64,000 nt of DNA from Acidobacteriota bacterium (GTDB taxonomy: Bacteria > Acidobacteriota > UBA6911 > RPQK01 > JAJDTT01), in assembly GCA_028874215.1 (NCBI GenBank), contig JAPPLF010000016.1, positions 40,685 to 104,684 on the forward strand. Direction: 5' to 3'. Made by a program: the position numbers and the translations under genes. Of the stretch, positions 25,984 to 34,806 are shown in pieces (position 1 is the first letter of the stretch; every line of letters starts with the position of its first letter). Under the pieces are notes generated by a model that worked only from the letters and a program-made list of their open reading frames with translations, did no database searches and had not been told where the DNA came from.

Positions 25984-27107
25984 TGCCTCGGCGCACGCTC
26001 GGCGTCATCGTCAATCCCGTCGCCGGCATGGGCGGCCGGGTGGGGCTCAAGGGGAGCGACGGAGTCGAGATCCTGCGCCGCGCCCGCGAGTTGGGGGCCC
26101 GGCCCGAGGCCCCGGGACGGATGGCCCAAGCGCTGAAGGCCGTCTCCGAATTCCAGGACCAGGCCCGGGTTTTCACCTACCCCCGCCAGATGGGCGAGGA
26201 GTCCTGTGCTCTGTCGGGTCTCCCAGCCACCGTCATCGGACGCACCGCGGGCGAACAGACGACTCCCGAAGACACCCGGCGGGCGGCCCGCCGGATGGCC
26301 GCTGCCGGCGCCGACCTGATCCTCTTTGCCGGCGGGGATGGAACCGCCCGCGACCTCTACCAAGCCGTCGGGGAGGAAGTGCCGGTTCTGGGAGTTCCCG
26401 CCGGCGTCAAGATTCACTCGGCCGTCTATGCCGTGACCCCCCGGAGCGCCGGCGAGCTGGTGGTCCTCTGGCTGCAGCGCCGTCTGCTGCGAATGCGTTC
26501 CGCCGAGGTTATGGACATCGACGAGGAGGCCTTCCGGGCGGGCGTGGTCCGGGCCAAGCTCTACGGATACCTGCGGGTCCCGGAAGAGAACCGGTTCGTC
26601 CAGAGCGTGAAGGCGGGAGGGGTCGTCCACGAAGCGGAAGCTCTCCAGGGAATCTGCGCGGAGGTTCTTCGAGCCATGGAGGATCCGGACTGTGTCTTCG
26701 CCGTGGGACCGGGAACCACCACGCGGGGCATTCTCCAGGCGTTGGAGCTCGAGAACACGCTGCTGGGGGTGGACGTGGTGCGGAACAGGAAGCTGCTGGC
26801 CAACGACGTCACTGCGCACCAACTCCTGGACCTGATCGACGGACAAAGGGCCAAGGTCGTGGTGACGGCCATCGGAGGCCAGGGGCACATCCTGGGCCGG
26901 GGCAATCAGCAGATCAGTCCGGAGATCATCCGCATGGTGGGCCGGGAGAATCTCCTGATCATCGCCACCAAGGAGAAGCTCGTCTCCCTGGGCGGACGGC
27001 CGTTGCTGGTGGATACGGGCGATGCGGCCCTGGACCAGGAACTCTCCGGCTACACGCGGATCATCACCGGGTACGGGGACTACGTCATCTACAAGGTGGG
27101 TTACTGA
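25983..27107 (+). CDS. AcoX/ATP-NAD kinase-like protein
   Basis: A 374-residue protein with the NAD-kinase/diacylglycerol-kinase-like fold: LGVIVNPVAGMGGRVGLKGSDG at the N-terminus, the GGDGT nucleotide motif at 117-121, and VPAGVKIHSAVYAVTPRSAGEL. The length and the C-terminal half (VGPGTTTRGILQALELENTLLGVDVV) resemble AcoX, the protein of unknown function encoded with acetoin dehydrogenase genes. Here it overlaps the glycine-dehydrogenase-like subunit by one base, while acetoin/pyruvate-type E1 and E2 genes lie 3.3 kb downstream. It may modify or recycle a nucleotide cofactor for the neighbouring complex; that is inference. Confidence 0.8.
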   Translation: MPRRTLGVIVNPVAGMGGRVGLKGSDGVEILRRARELGARPEAPGRMAQALKAVSEFQDQARVFTYPRQMGEESCALSGLPATVIGRTAGEQTTPEDTRRAARRMAAAGADLILFAGGDGTARDLYQAVGEEVPVLGVPAGVKIHSAVYAVTPRSAGELVVLWLQRRLLRMRSAEVMDIDEEAFRAGVVRAKLYGYLRVPEENRFVQSVKAGGVVHEAEALQGICAEVLRAMEDPDCVFAVGPGTTTRGILQALELENTLLGVDVVRNRKLLANDVTAHQLLDLIDGQRAKVVVTAIGGQGHILGRGNQQISPEIIRMVGRENLLIIATKEKLVSLGGRPLLVDTGDAALDQELSGYTRIITGYGDYVIYKVGY

Positions 27108-27164
27108 CGGATAAAGGGAGTCCGCAAGGGCCGCGCCGACGGATGAAGAAGAATGCCTGTCCCG

Positions 27165-27569
27165 CTACCCCGCTACGGCCCGCCGGACGATGGCTTCTCG
27201 CAATCCCGTCAGCAATCCTTCCAGGGCCGCCGTGCGTTCTCGGAGTTCGCCGATATGGGTTCGGAGTTCGCCGATATGGGAATCGATCCGTCCCATCTGT
27301 CCGCGCATGTCCTGCACTTCCTGACGCAACTCCTGCCGCAGGTCCTGGATCTCCTGCCGCGTTTCCTGGCGCATCTCCTGGATCTCCTGCCGCGTCTCCT
27401 GGCGGGTCGCTCTCATCTCGAGGCGCAGGTCCTGGATCTCTTCCCGTGTCTCGTGCCGCAGGTCGCGCATCTCGTGCCGCAGCCCTCGGCCGCTGGCCAG
27501 AATCAATCCGGCCAAGCCGATTCCCACCGCCACCACCGCCGCCAGGACGCTCATCAGTTCGACATTCAT
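27165..27569 (-). CDS. Membrane-anchored coiled-coil repeat protein
   Basis: A 134-residue protein; the ATG at 27569 follows AAGGA and is preferred over an upstream ATG. One N-terminal transmembrane helix (about 4-26, SVLAAVVAVGIGLAGLILAS) is followed by a continuous charged coiled coil of near-repeats of the type RQETRQEIQEM (five or more). A GELRTHIGELRE duplication follows, encoded by two copies of a 21-base direct repeat near 27240-27283. The start, topology and repeat pattern resemble small coiled-coil membrane proteins common in environmental genomes. It is the only minus-strand gene in this plus-strand stretch and separates the gcvP-like genes from the E1/E2 genes. Function unknown. 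Confidence 0.7.
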   Translation of the reverse strand: MNVELMSVLAAVVAVGIGLAGLILASGRGLRHEMRDLRHETREEIQDLRLEMRATRQETRQEIQEMRQETRQEIQDLRQELRQEVQDMRGQMGRIDSHIGELRTHIGELRERTAALEGLLTGLREAIVRRAVAG

Positions 27570-27879
27570 ATTTCCTTCTCCGTTGACGTCCCCGTCACGG
27601 CGGATCCGAATTGCGGCGGACAGGAACTGAGCCCGATTGTCCAATCAAGGGCCCTCGTTCCGATCGGTGCGAATCATTCTTCTGCTGACCGCCGCCGGTT
27701 GTCAACTTCCATAGAGTAGAACGACGAGCCGGAGGAATATGCGATTGAAGAAAGTGCTTTGGCAAAGCCCGCCAGGTTCCAGTTGGCCTGTTGGTCGGGT
27801 ATGATCCGGGGACGGCGCCCGGGGGTGCCCACACTTAAAAATACTTTCAAATCGCTGTATTCGAAGGGCCTGAAGGACC
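27570..27879. other. 310-base intergenic region, no gene found
   Basis: This divergent gap between the coiled-coil gene and the lipoprotein gene must hold promoters for both. I see no convincing gene, tRNA or repeat of either palindrome family. An AT-richer stretch at about 27833-27862 (CTTAAAAATACTTTCAAATC) may be part of the lipoprotein promoter. Confidence 0.5.
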
Positions 27880-29577
27880 ATGAATTCTCCTGCCGACCCC
27901 CGATCCCACGTTCCGGTCCGAATCCCGAGGCGCGCCGCTGCCAGGGCCGGCGTCTACGCACTGGTGCTCCTGGTGGGTTTCCTCACCGGCTGCGCCGTCG
28001 AGCCGCCTCAGGAGGGAGAGAACGGCCAGCGGAAACGACGGATTATCTTCAACGGCGACTCGGCCGTCCTCATGCACCCCGGAGCCTCCACCGTGGAAGG
28101 ATTCCTGACGCCGCGGCTCGAAGCCCTTCCCGGGACCCCCGTGACTACCATCAGTTGGTCGATCCTGGCCGGCGACGCTCCCTCCTACGACAGCCGCGTG
28201 CAACCCATCTACGGCGACGGTCAGCAATTGGACCGGCCCGACTACATGAACACTTACGCGGCGAACCTCAGGGCCCTCGTCGATGCCGGCACCTGCCCGC
28301 TGAAGATCGTCAACGACTTCGCCCATGAACATGGCATGGAGGCCTTCGCCTCGGTGCGCATGAACGACGTCCACGACAGCTTTGTCGAGGGGCACCTCTC
28401 CCGCTGGAAGCTGGACCACCGCGAGTTCCTGGTGAGCACCCGCGGGCTGCAGACGGCCATCGCCGAACCGGCCTTTCCCGGTTCCCGCGTGGCCAACCTC
28501 TACGCCACGGCCCTGGACTTCACCCACCAGGTGGTCCGGGACCGCAAGTTCGAGATCATCGAGGAGGTCTGCCTCCGGTACGACCTGGACGGTGTCGAGT
28601 TGGACTTCATCCGCCACCCCGTCCTCTTCAAGAGCATCTTCGAAGGAGGGACCATCACCCCGGAGCAGGTCTCCCTCATGACTGCCTTCATCCGGAGGGT
28701 TCGCGGGCGCATGGACGAGATCGGCAAGGAGCGGGGCCGGCCCTTTCTGCTGGCGGTCCGGACTCCGGACAACCTGGAGCTCTCCCTCGGGATCGGCCTG
28801 GATCTGGAGTCCTGGATGCGGGAGGGCCTGGTGGACATGCTGATCCTGGGTGGGGGTTACGCCCATTTTTCCCTCCCCGTGGCGAAGATGGCCGAGGCCG
28901 CCCATGCCTACGGCGTGCCGCTCTATCCCTGCATCAACAATCCCGGCCAACTGATGGATGGCAAGGGAGTCGAAATGACCCGGGCCCTGGCCACCAAGTG
29001 GTACGCCGGCGGCGCCGACGGAATCTACTTCTGGAATCTGACGGCTCCCTGGGAGCAGATTCGCGACGAGGCCCGGTGGCGGGCGCTCAGGAAACGAGTC
29101 TATGCCTGTCTGGACGACATCGACGACCCCAAGGCGTTGGAGGGCACGGAGAAGGTCTACTCGGCCGCCGAAGAGGTGTGGTTCCCCTATGCCTTCATCT
29201 CCAGCGGGGGCCATCTGCCGGCGCGTTTGGAGCCGGGAGGCCAAACCCGGTTTCCCATCGTGATCGGCGACGATGTCCCGCGCCTGGAAGAGGAAGGACG
29301 CCTGGGCGGCGCCGAACTCACCCTTGAGTTGGAAGGCGCCCCGCAGGCATTGGAACAGTTGGCCGTGCGCGTCAATGGAAGTGCTCTGGGGGGCGGAAGG
29401 TTGCTGGCGCCGGAGGCGGAAACGGACCCGATTCGCATCGCTTTTGCGCTTCCTGCCTCCGCGTTGGAACAATGTGAGAACCTGGTGGAGGCCGGTCTCG
29501 GAGAGTCCTCTCCGGATCGGGAGCTGACCCTGACCAAGGCCAGACTGCGACTGGTTTCCGGTGAGCCTTCACCATGA
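27880..29577 (+). CDS. Glycoside-hydrolase-like TIM-barrel lipoprotein
   Basis: A 565-residue protein with a long N-terminus, a hydrophobic segment and a lipobox LTGC near residue 38, so it is predicted to be a lipoprotein. The body resembles a putative GH-like TIM barrel: HEHGMEAFASVRMNDVHD, YDLDGVELDFIRHPVLF (likely catalytic-strand Glu/Asp), KERGRPFLLAVRTPDN, WMREGLVDMLILGGGY and WYAGGADGIYFWNL. A C-terminal beta-sandwich-like region follows from about 430. It lies in the metabolic cluster and its stop codon overlaps the SDR start by ATGA. The substrate is unknown, and I assign it only to the GH-like superfamily. Confidence 0.72.
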   Translation: MNSPADPRSHVPVRIPRRAAARAGVYALVLLVGFLTGCAVEPPQEGENGQRKRRIIFNGDSAVLMHPGASTVEGFLTPRLEALPGTPVTTISWSILAGDAPSYDSRVQPIYGDGQQLDRPDYMNTYAANLRALVDAGTCPLKIVNDFAHEHGMEAFASVRMNDVHDSFVEGHLSRWKLDHREFLVSTRGLQTAIAEPAFPGSRVANLYATALDFTHQVVRDRKFEIIEEVCLRYDLDGVELDFIRHPVLFKSIFEGGTITPEQVSLMTAFIRRVRGRMDEIGKERGRPFLLAVRTPDNLELSLGIGLDLESWMREGLVDMLILGGGYAHFSLPVAKMAEAAHAYGVPLYPCINNPGQLMDGKGVEMTRALATKWYAGGADGIYFWNLTAPWEQIRDEARWRALRKRVYACLDDIDDPKALEGTEKVYSAAEEVWFPYAFISSGGHLPARLEPGGQTRFPIVIGDDVPRLEEEGRLGGAELTLELEGAPQALEQLAVRVNGSALGGGRLLAPEAETDPIRIAFALPASALEQCENLVEAGLGESSPDRELTLTKARLRLVSGEPSP

Positions 29578-30377
29578 CCGGGGGCAACCCTTCAGCTTCC
29601 GTCCCGGCGGTCGACGGGCTTTTTCGCCTGGACGGCCGGGTGGCAGTGGTCACCGGCGGCGGCGGCAGCATCGGGCGCACCGCGTCCCATGTCCTGGCCC
29701 AGGCCGGAGCCGCGGTGGTGGTGGCCGACCGTGACCGCCAGGCGGCGGAGCGGGTCGCGGGGGAGATTTCCGGCGATGGAAGGCGGGCCGCGGTCCGGGA
29801 GTGGGACGTGACCCGGGAGCGGGAGGTGACGGCCGGGTTCGGACAGGTCCTGGAGGAGTACGGGCGTCTGGACGTGCTGGTCCACAGCGTGGGCGGCGGA
29901 AAGCACGTCGCGGCCATGGAGATGAGCCTGGAGGATTGGAACGAGGTGCTCACCAGGAACCTGACCTCCACCTTCCTTTGCTGCCGGGAAGCGGGCCGCC
30001 GGATGGCCGCCCGGGGAGGGGGAAGCATCGTCAACATCTCGTCGATCCTGGGCCACAGCGGAGGCGGCATGTATCCCAACTCGGCCTACCATGCCGCCAA
30101 GGGGGCGGTGGTGAACCTGACCCGGGCGCTGGCGGCGGAATGGGGTCCCCAGGGAGTCCGGGTCAACGAAATCGCTCCCACCTTCACCGACACGCCGCTG
30201 GCCGCGTCCATTCTCGACATTTCCGAGATGCGGGCCGCCATCGAGGAGTACACTCCCCTGCGGCGCGTGGCCCAGACGGGAGACCTGGCCGGCGCCATCC
30301 TCTACCTGTCCAGCGCCGCGTCCGCCATGGTCACGGGACACAGCCTGTTCGTGGATGGAGGTTGGCTGGCTCGCTGA
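29574..30377 (+). CDS. Short-chain dehydrogenase/reductase (classical SDR)
   Basis: A 267-residue NAD(P)-dependent oxidoreductase. The nucleotide motif TGGGGSIG is at 27-34, ADRD at 51-54 suggests NAD preference, NISSILG provides the catalytic Ser near 156, and Tyr172-x3-Lys176 (AYHAAKG) completes the triad. It ends MVTGHSLFVDGGWL as typical SDRs do. It overlaps the preceding lipoprotein gene by four bases and precedes the E1alpha gene by 44 bases, so it is probably co-transcribed with the dehydrogenase complex. It might oxidise a hydroxy-acid or alcohol to the 2-oxo substrate of that complex; this is inference. Confidence 0.88.
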   Translation: MTGGNPSASVPAVDGLFRLDGRVAVVTGGGGSIGRTASHVLAQAGAAVVVADRDRQAAERVAGEISGDGRRAAVREWDVTREREVTAGFGQVLEEYGRLDVLVHSVGGGKHVAAMEMSLEDWNEVLTRNLTSTFLCCREAGRRMAARGGGSIVNISSILGHSGGGMYPNSAYHAAKGAVVNLTRALAAEWGPQGVRVNEIAPTFTDTPLAASILDISEMRAAIEEYTPLRRVAQTGDLAGAILYLSSAASAMVTGHSLFVDGGWLAR

Positions 30378-30421
30378 ACCGGGCCTGCGGAGTCGCGAGA
30401 AACGAAGGAGAGACCAAAGCC

Positions 30422-31405
30422 ATGGGAATCAACGGTCCGACGACGGGAAAACTGCTGGACATGTACACCGCCATGTGGCGGATCCGTCTCTTCGAAGAAC
30501 AGGCGGAATACCAGTCCGGCCAGGGCAAGGTCCTGGGGGCGCTGCACACCTACATCGGGCAGGAGGCGGTGGGAGTCGGGATCTGCGCCCATCTCACCGA
30601 TGCCGACTACATCACCTCCACCCACCGGGGCCACGGTCACTGCATCTCCAAGGGAGCCGACGTCCGGCGCATGATGGCCGAGCTCTTCGGACGCATCACC
30701 GGCTACTGCAAGGGCAAGGGCGGCTCCATGCACATCGCGGATTTCTCCGTGGGGATGCTGGGAGCCAACGGCATCGTGGCGGGAGGATTCGGCCTGGCCA
30801 CGGGAGCCGGCCTGGCCGCCCAGATGCGCGAGAGCGGGCAGGTCGCCGTCTGTTTCTTCGGGGACGGCGCCGTCAATCGCGGACCCTTCCACGAGAACAT
30901 CAACCTGGGAGCCGTCTGGCGGTTGCCGGTCGTCTACGTCTGCGAGAACAACCAGTACGCTCAGTGGACGCCCCAGGAGGAGATCACCCTGGTGACCGAC
31001 GTGGCCTCCATGTCCTCCGCTTACGGCATCCCGGGCGCCCAGGTGAATGGCATGGACGTCCTGTCCGTCTACGAGGTGGCCGGAGAGGCCGTCGACCGGG
31101 CCCGCCGGGGCGAGGGGCCCACCCTGCTGGAGTGCAAGACCTACCGCTTCCACGGCCACAATTTCGGCGATCCGCAACAGTATCGAACCAAGGAGGAGAT
31201 TGCGGATTGGTCCCGCCGGCACGATCCTATCCAGGGCCTCGGCGACCATCTCCAGCGGGAGGGAGTACTGACGGCTGAGGAGGCCGAGTCGATCCGGAGG
31301 TCGGTGGAGGAGGAGATCGCAGCAGCGGTGCGATTCGCCGATGAGAGTCCCTTCCCCGGCCCGGAGGAGTTGACCCGAGACGTCTTCTCCACTCCGGTTG
31401 CGTGA
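30422..31405 (+). CDS. 2-oxoacid/acetoin dehydrogenase E1 alpha subunit
   Basis: A 327-residue thiamine diphosphate enzyme subunit. The ThDP motif runs from GDG (147-149) to ENN (175-177). GKGGSMHIADFSVGMLGANGIVAGGFGLATGAGLA is the usual substrate and cofactor region of pyruvate/acetoin-type E1alpha. The start follows AAGGAG. With the next two genes it forms an E1alpha-E1beta-E2 operon; no E3 (dihydrolipoamide dehydrogenase) gene is present in the window. The short length and the presence of an AcoX-like gene upstream favour acetoin dehydrogenase (AcoA) over pyruvate dehydrogenase, but I cannot decide from sequence alone. Confidence 0.88.
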   Translation: MGINGPTTGKLLDMYTAMWRIRLFEEQAEYQSGQGKVLGALHTYIGQEAVGVGICAHLTDADYITSTHRGHGHCISKGADVRRMMAELFGRITGYCKGKGGSMHIADFSVGMLGANGIVAGGFGLATGAGLAAQMRESGQVAVCFFGDGAVNRGPFHENINLGAVWRLPVVYVCENNQYAQWTPQEEITLVTDVASMSSAYGIPGAQVNGMDVLSVYEVAGEAVDRARRGEGPTLLECKTYRFHGHNFGDPQQYRTKEEIADWSRRHDPIQGLGDHLQREGVLTAEEAESIRRSVEEEIAAAVRFADESPFPGPEELTRDVFSTPVA

Positions 31406-31439
31406 GAAACAGACCGTCCAGAAGGAGGACCAGCCCGTC

Positions 31440-32411
31440 ATGCCCTCGATACCCATGAACCAGGCGATTCGAGAAGCCCTGCACGAGGAGATGGCCCGGG
31501 ATTCGAGCATTTTCGTCCTGGGAGAGGACGTGATCGCCCACGGCGGACCCTACGCGGTCACCCGGGGCATCGCCGAAAAGTACCCGGACCGGATCCGCCA
31601 GACCCCCATCTCCGAAGCCGCCATCGTCGGTACCGCCGTCGGAGCCGCCCTGTGCGGAATGCGTCCGGTGGCGGAGATCATGTACGTCGATTTCATCACC
31701 TGCGCCATGGATGAAGTCGTGAATCAGATGGCCAAGGTCCGCTACATGTTCGGGGGCCAGACCGACGTCCCGGTGGTCTTGCGGCTCCCTTCGGGTTCGG
31801 CCCGGCTCATAGCCGCCCAGCATTCCCAGAGCCTGGAGGCCTGGTTCATGCACGTGCCCGGCCTGCAGGTGGCGGTTCCCTCCACCCCCCGTGACGCCAA
31901 GGGGCTCATGAAGTCGGCCCTGCGGGGCCGGGACCCGGTCATGTTCATCGAGTACAAACGCCTCTACTCGGTCAAGGGGGAGGTTCCGGACACGGAATAC
32001 TCCATCCCATTCGGCCAAGCCGACGTCAAGCGCCAGGGGGACGACATCACGGTCGTGGCGTCGGGGCCCATGGTGGGAAAGGCCTTGGAGGCGGCGGGGA
32101 TCCTGAGCGCGGAAGGGATCGAGTTGGAGATCATCGATCCCCGGACCCTGGTCCCGCTGGACACGGACACGATTTTCTCCTCGGTGGAGAAGACCAACCG
32201 GGCCATCGTCACCGACGAAGAGGTTCGCCGGGGAGGTTCGAGCGCGGAGTTGGCTTCCCGGATTGCCGAGGAGTGCTTCGACTACCTGGACGCCCCCGTC
32301 CGCCGGGTCGCCGCCGCTGACGTGCCCATGCCCTTCAGCCCCGTCTTGGAGAAGCTGGCGGTGCCCAGCGTCGAGAAACTGCTCGCCGCGGCGCGAGACC
32401 TGGTCGCGTAA
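31440..32411 (+). CDS. 2-oxoacid/acetoin dehydrogenase E1 beta subunit
   Basis: A 323-residue E1beta subunit (transketolase pyrimidine-binding and C-terminal domains). Typical segments are ALHEEMARDSSIFVLGEDV, GPYAVTRGIAEKYPDRIRQTPISEAAIVGTAVGAA and MYVDFITCAMDEVVNQMAKVRYMFGG, and the C-terminal domain has LEIIDPRTLVPLDTDTI. I chose the ATG at 31440, downstream of GGAGG; an in-frame start at 31398 would overlap E1alpha. It forms the heterotetrameric E1 with the upstream gene and transfers the acyl or hydroxyethyl group to the E2 lipoyl arm. Confidence 0.9.
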   Translation: MPSIPMNQAIREALHEEMARDSSIFVLGEDVIAHGGPYAVTRGIAEKYPDRIRQTPISEAAIVGTAVGAALCGMRPVAEIMYVDFITCAMDEVVNQMAKVRYMFGGQTDVPVVLRLPSGSARLIAAQHSQSLEAWFMHVPGLQVAVPSTPRDAKGLMKSALRGRDPVMFIEYKRLYSVKGEVPDTEYSIPFGQADVKRQGDDITVVASGPMVGKALEAAGILSAEGIELEIIDPRTLVPLDTDTIFSSVEKTNRAIVTDEEVRRGGSSAELASRIAEECFDYLDAPVRRVAAADVPMPFSPVLEKLAVPSVEKLLAAARDLVA

Positions 32412-32423
32412 AGGACGAACCCC

Positions 32424-33656
32424 ATGGCGGTGAAATTCGGAATGCCCAGCCTGGGCCACACCATGGAATCGGGGACGGTTCTGGAGTGGCTGAAGCAGGA
32501 GGGGGACCGCCTGGCCAAGGGGGATCCGCTGCTGATGGTGGAGACCGACAAGGTGACCACCGAAGTGGAGGCTCCCATGGACGGAGTCCTTCACAAGATC
32601 GTCGTCCCCGCCGGGCAGGAGCGGCCCATCGGAGCCATTCTGGCGATTCTGTTGGCTCCCGGTGAGAGCCCCGATCCGGCGGAGACCGCGCGCCTATTGG
32701 CGCCGGCGGGAGCACCCGCGGCCCGGAAGGAGAGGCCCGGAGCCGTGGCGGGTCCCTCCCCACGGCGCAAGCGGCCCGCCAGGTCCCGACGATTGAGAAT
32801 CTCTCCCGTGGCCCGGAAACTGGCCTCCCGGCACGGCGTGGATCCGGCCACCGTGACCGGTTCCGGCCCCGGCGGAAGGATCACCAAGGACGACATCCTG
32901 CGGGCGGCTGCTGCGGCCGCTTCCCCGACCCAGGCGGCGCGAAAGCCGGAATCCACTCTCGGAGTGGTCCGGACGATTCCCCTGACCGGCACACGGGGCC
33001 GAGTGGCGCAGCGCCTCTCCCAGAGCTGGCGCGACATCCCCCGGGTGACGGAAGTGATGCACGTGGACATGAGCCGGACGGTGGAGTTCCGCGAGTCGAA
33101 TCTCCCCCGCTGGCAGTCCAGCCACGGTTTGCGGATCTCCTTGAACGATTTGGTGACCCAGGCGGTCACCGTGGCCCTGGGCCGGCATCCCCTGCTCAAC
33201 GCCACCCTGGTGGATAAACAGGTGCGCGTCCACGACCGGATCAACATGGGATTGGCGGTCCACCTGGACCAGGGTTTGGTAGTGCCGGTTCTGAAGGATG
33301 CCGGCCGCAAGGACCTGGTCCAACTGGCACAAGAGAGCCGCGCTCTGGCCGGACGGGCGCGGGAAGGAACGCTGGATCTGGCGGACGTCAGCGACGGCAC
33401 CTTCACCATCACCAACCTGGGCGGCGCCCACGTGGACCTGTTCACCCCCATCATCAATCCACCCCAGGTGGCAATTCTGGGAATCGGCCGGATCCAGCAC
33501 AGGCCGTTGGCCGTCGAAGGGCGGCTGGAAGTCGTTCCCACAGCCTACCTTTGCCTGGTCTTCGATCACCGGGCCGTCGACGGATATCCGGCGGGCCTCT
33601 TCCTGAAGGAACTGCGGGACCTGTTCGCCCACCCGGAAAAATTTGCGGGAGCGTGA
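32424..33656 (+). CDS. Dihydrolipoamide acyltransferase E2
   Basis: A 410-residue E2. One lipoyl domain spans residues 1-80, with lipoyl-lysine Lys43 in ETDKVTTEV. A basic linker follows (RRKRPARSRRLR), then the E3/E1-binding domain (about 125-160, ISPVARKLASRHGVDPATVTGSGPGGRITKDDI) and the catalytic acyltransferase domain from about 180, ending in HRAVDG with His382. It is the only lipoyl protein in the window, which makes it the candidate partner of the GcvP-like pair as well as of E1. Spacing to E1beta is 12 bases. Confidence 0.92.
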   Translation: MAVKFGMPSLGHTMESGTVLEWLKQEGDRLAKGDPLLMVETDKVTTEVEAPMDGVLHKIVVPAGQERPIGAILAILLAPGESPDPAETARLLAPAGAPAARKERPGAVAGPSPRRKRPARSRRLRISPVARKLASRHGVDPATVTGSGPGGRITKDDILRAAAAAASPTQAARKPESTLGVVRTIPLTGTRGRVAQRLSQSWRDIPRVTEVMHVDMSRTVEFRESNLPRWQSSHGLRISLNDLVTQAVTVALGRHPLLNATLVDKQVRVHDRINMGLAVHLDQGLVVPVLKDAGRKDLVQLAQESRALAGRAREGTLDLADVSDGTFTITNLGGAHVDLFTPIINPPQVAILGIGRIQHRPLAVEGRLEVVPTAYLCLVFDHRAVDGYPAGLFLKELRDLFAHPEKFAGA

Positions 33657-33737
33657 TATTCGAGGCCGGCGCGAACCTTTGGGCGCCTGCGGTCCCTGTG
33701 TTACGATTTTGCACTTCTGCTCGGAGGTAAGAGAAAC

Positions 33738-34781
33738 ATGAAGGAAAATCTTCCGTTGCTTCCCACGTCGGTCATTGGCAGCCATGCCATCCCGAGTTGG
33801 TTCTATACCGCGTTGGAGGCCATCGAGGCGGGAAAATACGGTAAGACCGACAAACGGGAACTCTACGACGACGCCGTGAGCATCGCCATCCGGGACATGG
33901 AACGGGCCGGCGTGGACGTCATCTCCGACGGTGAAATGAAGCGCTGGCACTTCGTCCAGAGCTTCTACGAGAAGATGGAGGGCATCGAATCGGAAGAGCC
34001 GTTGCGCAGGGTGGGTTTGTACGCGTACGACTCGGTGCCGCGTTACCGTCTCCGGGAGAAGGTGACCGTACCCCGTGGACTCGGCGTAGTCGAGGAGTTC
34101 AAGCATCTGAAGACCCAGACCGACAAGCCGGTCAAGGCCACCTGTCCGGGCCCGTTGACCGTCACCATTCACCTCAGGGACTCGTCGGTTCGCGAGTACT
34201 ACCGGGACCGTCTGGAACTGTTCTGGGAGTTTGCCGAGGTGGTCAACCAGGAGCTCAAGGACCTGGTCAAGGCGGGAGCCGACTACATCCAGTTGGACGA
34301 GCCCTCCTTTGCCATCATCCCCGGAGAACTGAAGGAGTACCTGGACCTTTACAATCGGTGCGTGGAAGGGGTTGACGCCAGGATCGCCTTCCATATCTGC
34401 TTCGGCAACCTGGGATCCCGTCCCCGCGGCAAGCGGGAGTATGGACCCATGATTTCCTACCTGCTGGAGGCCAAGTGCGACGAGTACGTCCTGGAGTTTG
34501 CAAACCGGGAGATGCACGAGTTGGAAATCTGCCGGGAACTCTCCAAGGAACGGGACATCGGCGTCGGGGTCATCGATATCAAGTCCTTCTACCGGGAGAC
34601 GCCGAATGACGTGGCGGACCGGATTCGCGCCGCGCTGCAATATATACCCCCCGAAAAACTCTGGGTCGTGCCCGACTGCGGTTTCTTCCAACTCCCCCGC
34701 TGGATCACGGTCATGAAGCTGCGCAACATGGTGGCGGGCACCCGCATCGTCCGGCAGGAACTGACCGGGTCTCCAGACTGA
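33738..34781 (+). CDS. MetE-like cobalamin-independent methyltransferase (C-terminal catalytic domain only)
   Basis: A 347-residue protein related to the C-terminal barrel of 5-methyltetrahydropteroyltriglutamate-homocysteine methyltransferase. It has VIGSHAIPSWF at the N-terminus, YIQLDEPSFA (183-192), zinc ligands His219 and Cys221 in HICFGN, and the last cysteine Cys314 in VPDCGFF, so the zinc site is intact. Full MetE is over 700 residues; the N-terminal duplicated barrel is absent. Such short forms can use other methyl donors or act in thiol methyl or alkyl transfer. The start has AGGAGG. It sits 81 bases after E2 and before the thioesterase, so it may share their pathway. Confidence 0.85.
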   Translation: MKENLPLLPTSVIGSHAIPSWFYTALEAIEAGKYGKTDKRELYDDAVSIAIRDMERAGVDVISDGEMKRWHFVQSFYEKMEGIESEEPLRRVGLYAYDSVPRYRLREKVTVPRGLGVVEEFKHLKTQTDKPVKATCPGPLTVTIHLRDSSVREYYRDRLELFWEFAEVVNQELKDLVKAGADYIQLDEPSFAIIPGELKEYLDLYNRCVEGVDARIAFHICFGNLGSRPRGKREYGPMISYLLEAKCDEYVLEFANREMHELEICRELSKERDIGVGVIDIKSFYRETPNDVADRIRAALQYIPPEKLWVVPDCGFFQLPRWITVMKLRNMVAGTRIVRQELTGSPD

Positions 34782-34806
34782 TGGCGAGCCGGGAAGGAGG
34801 GTTGAA

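Noticed and set aside
27229..27290. Possible CRISPR-like or integration repeat
   Set aside because: The 21-base direct repeat is an in-frame duplication within the coiled-coil gene, without spacers.
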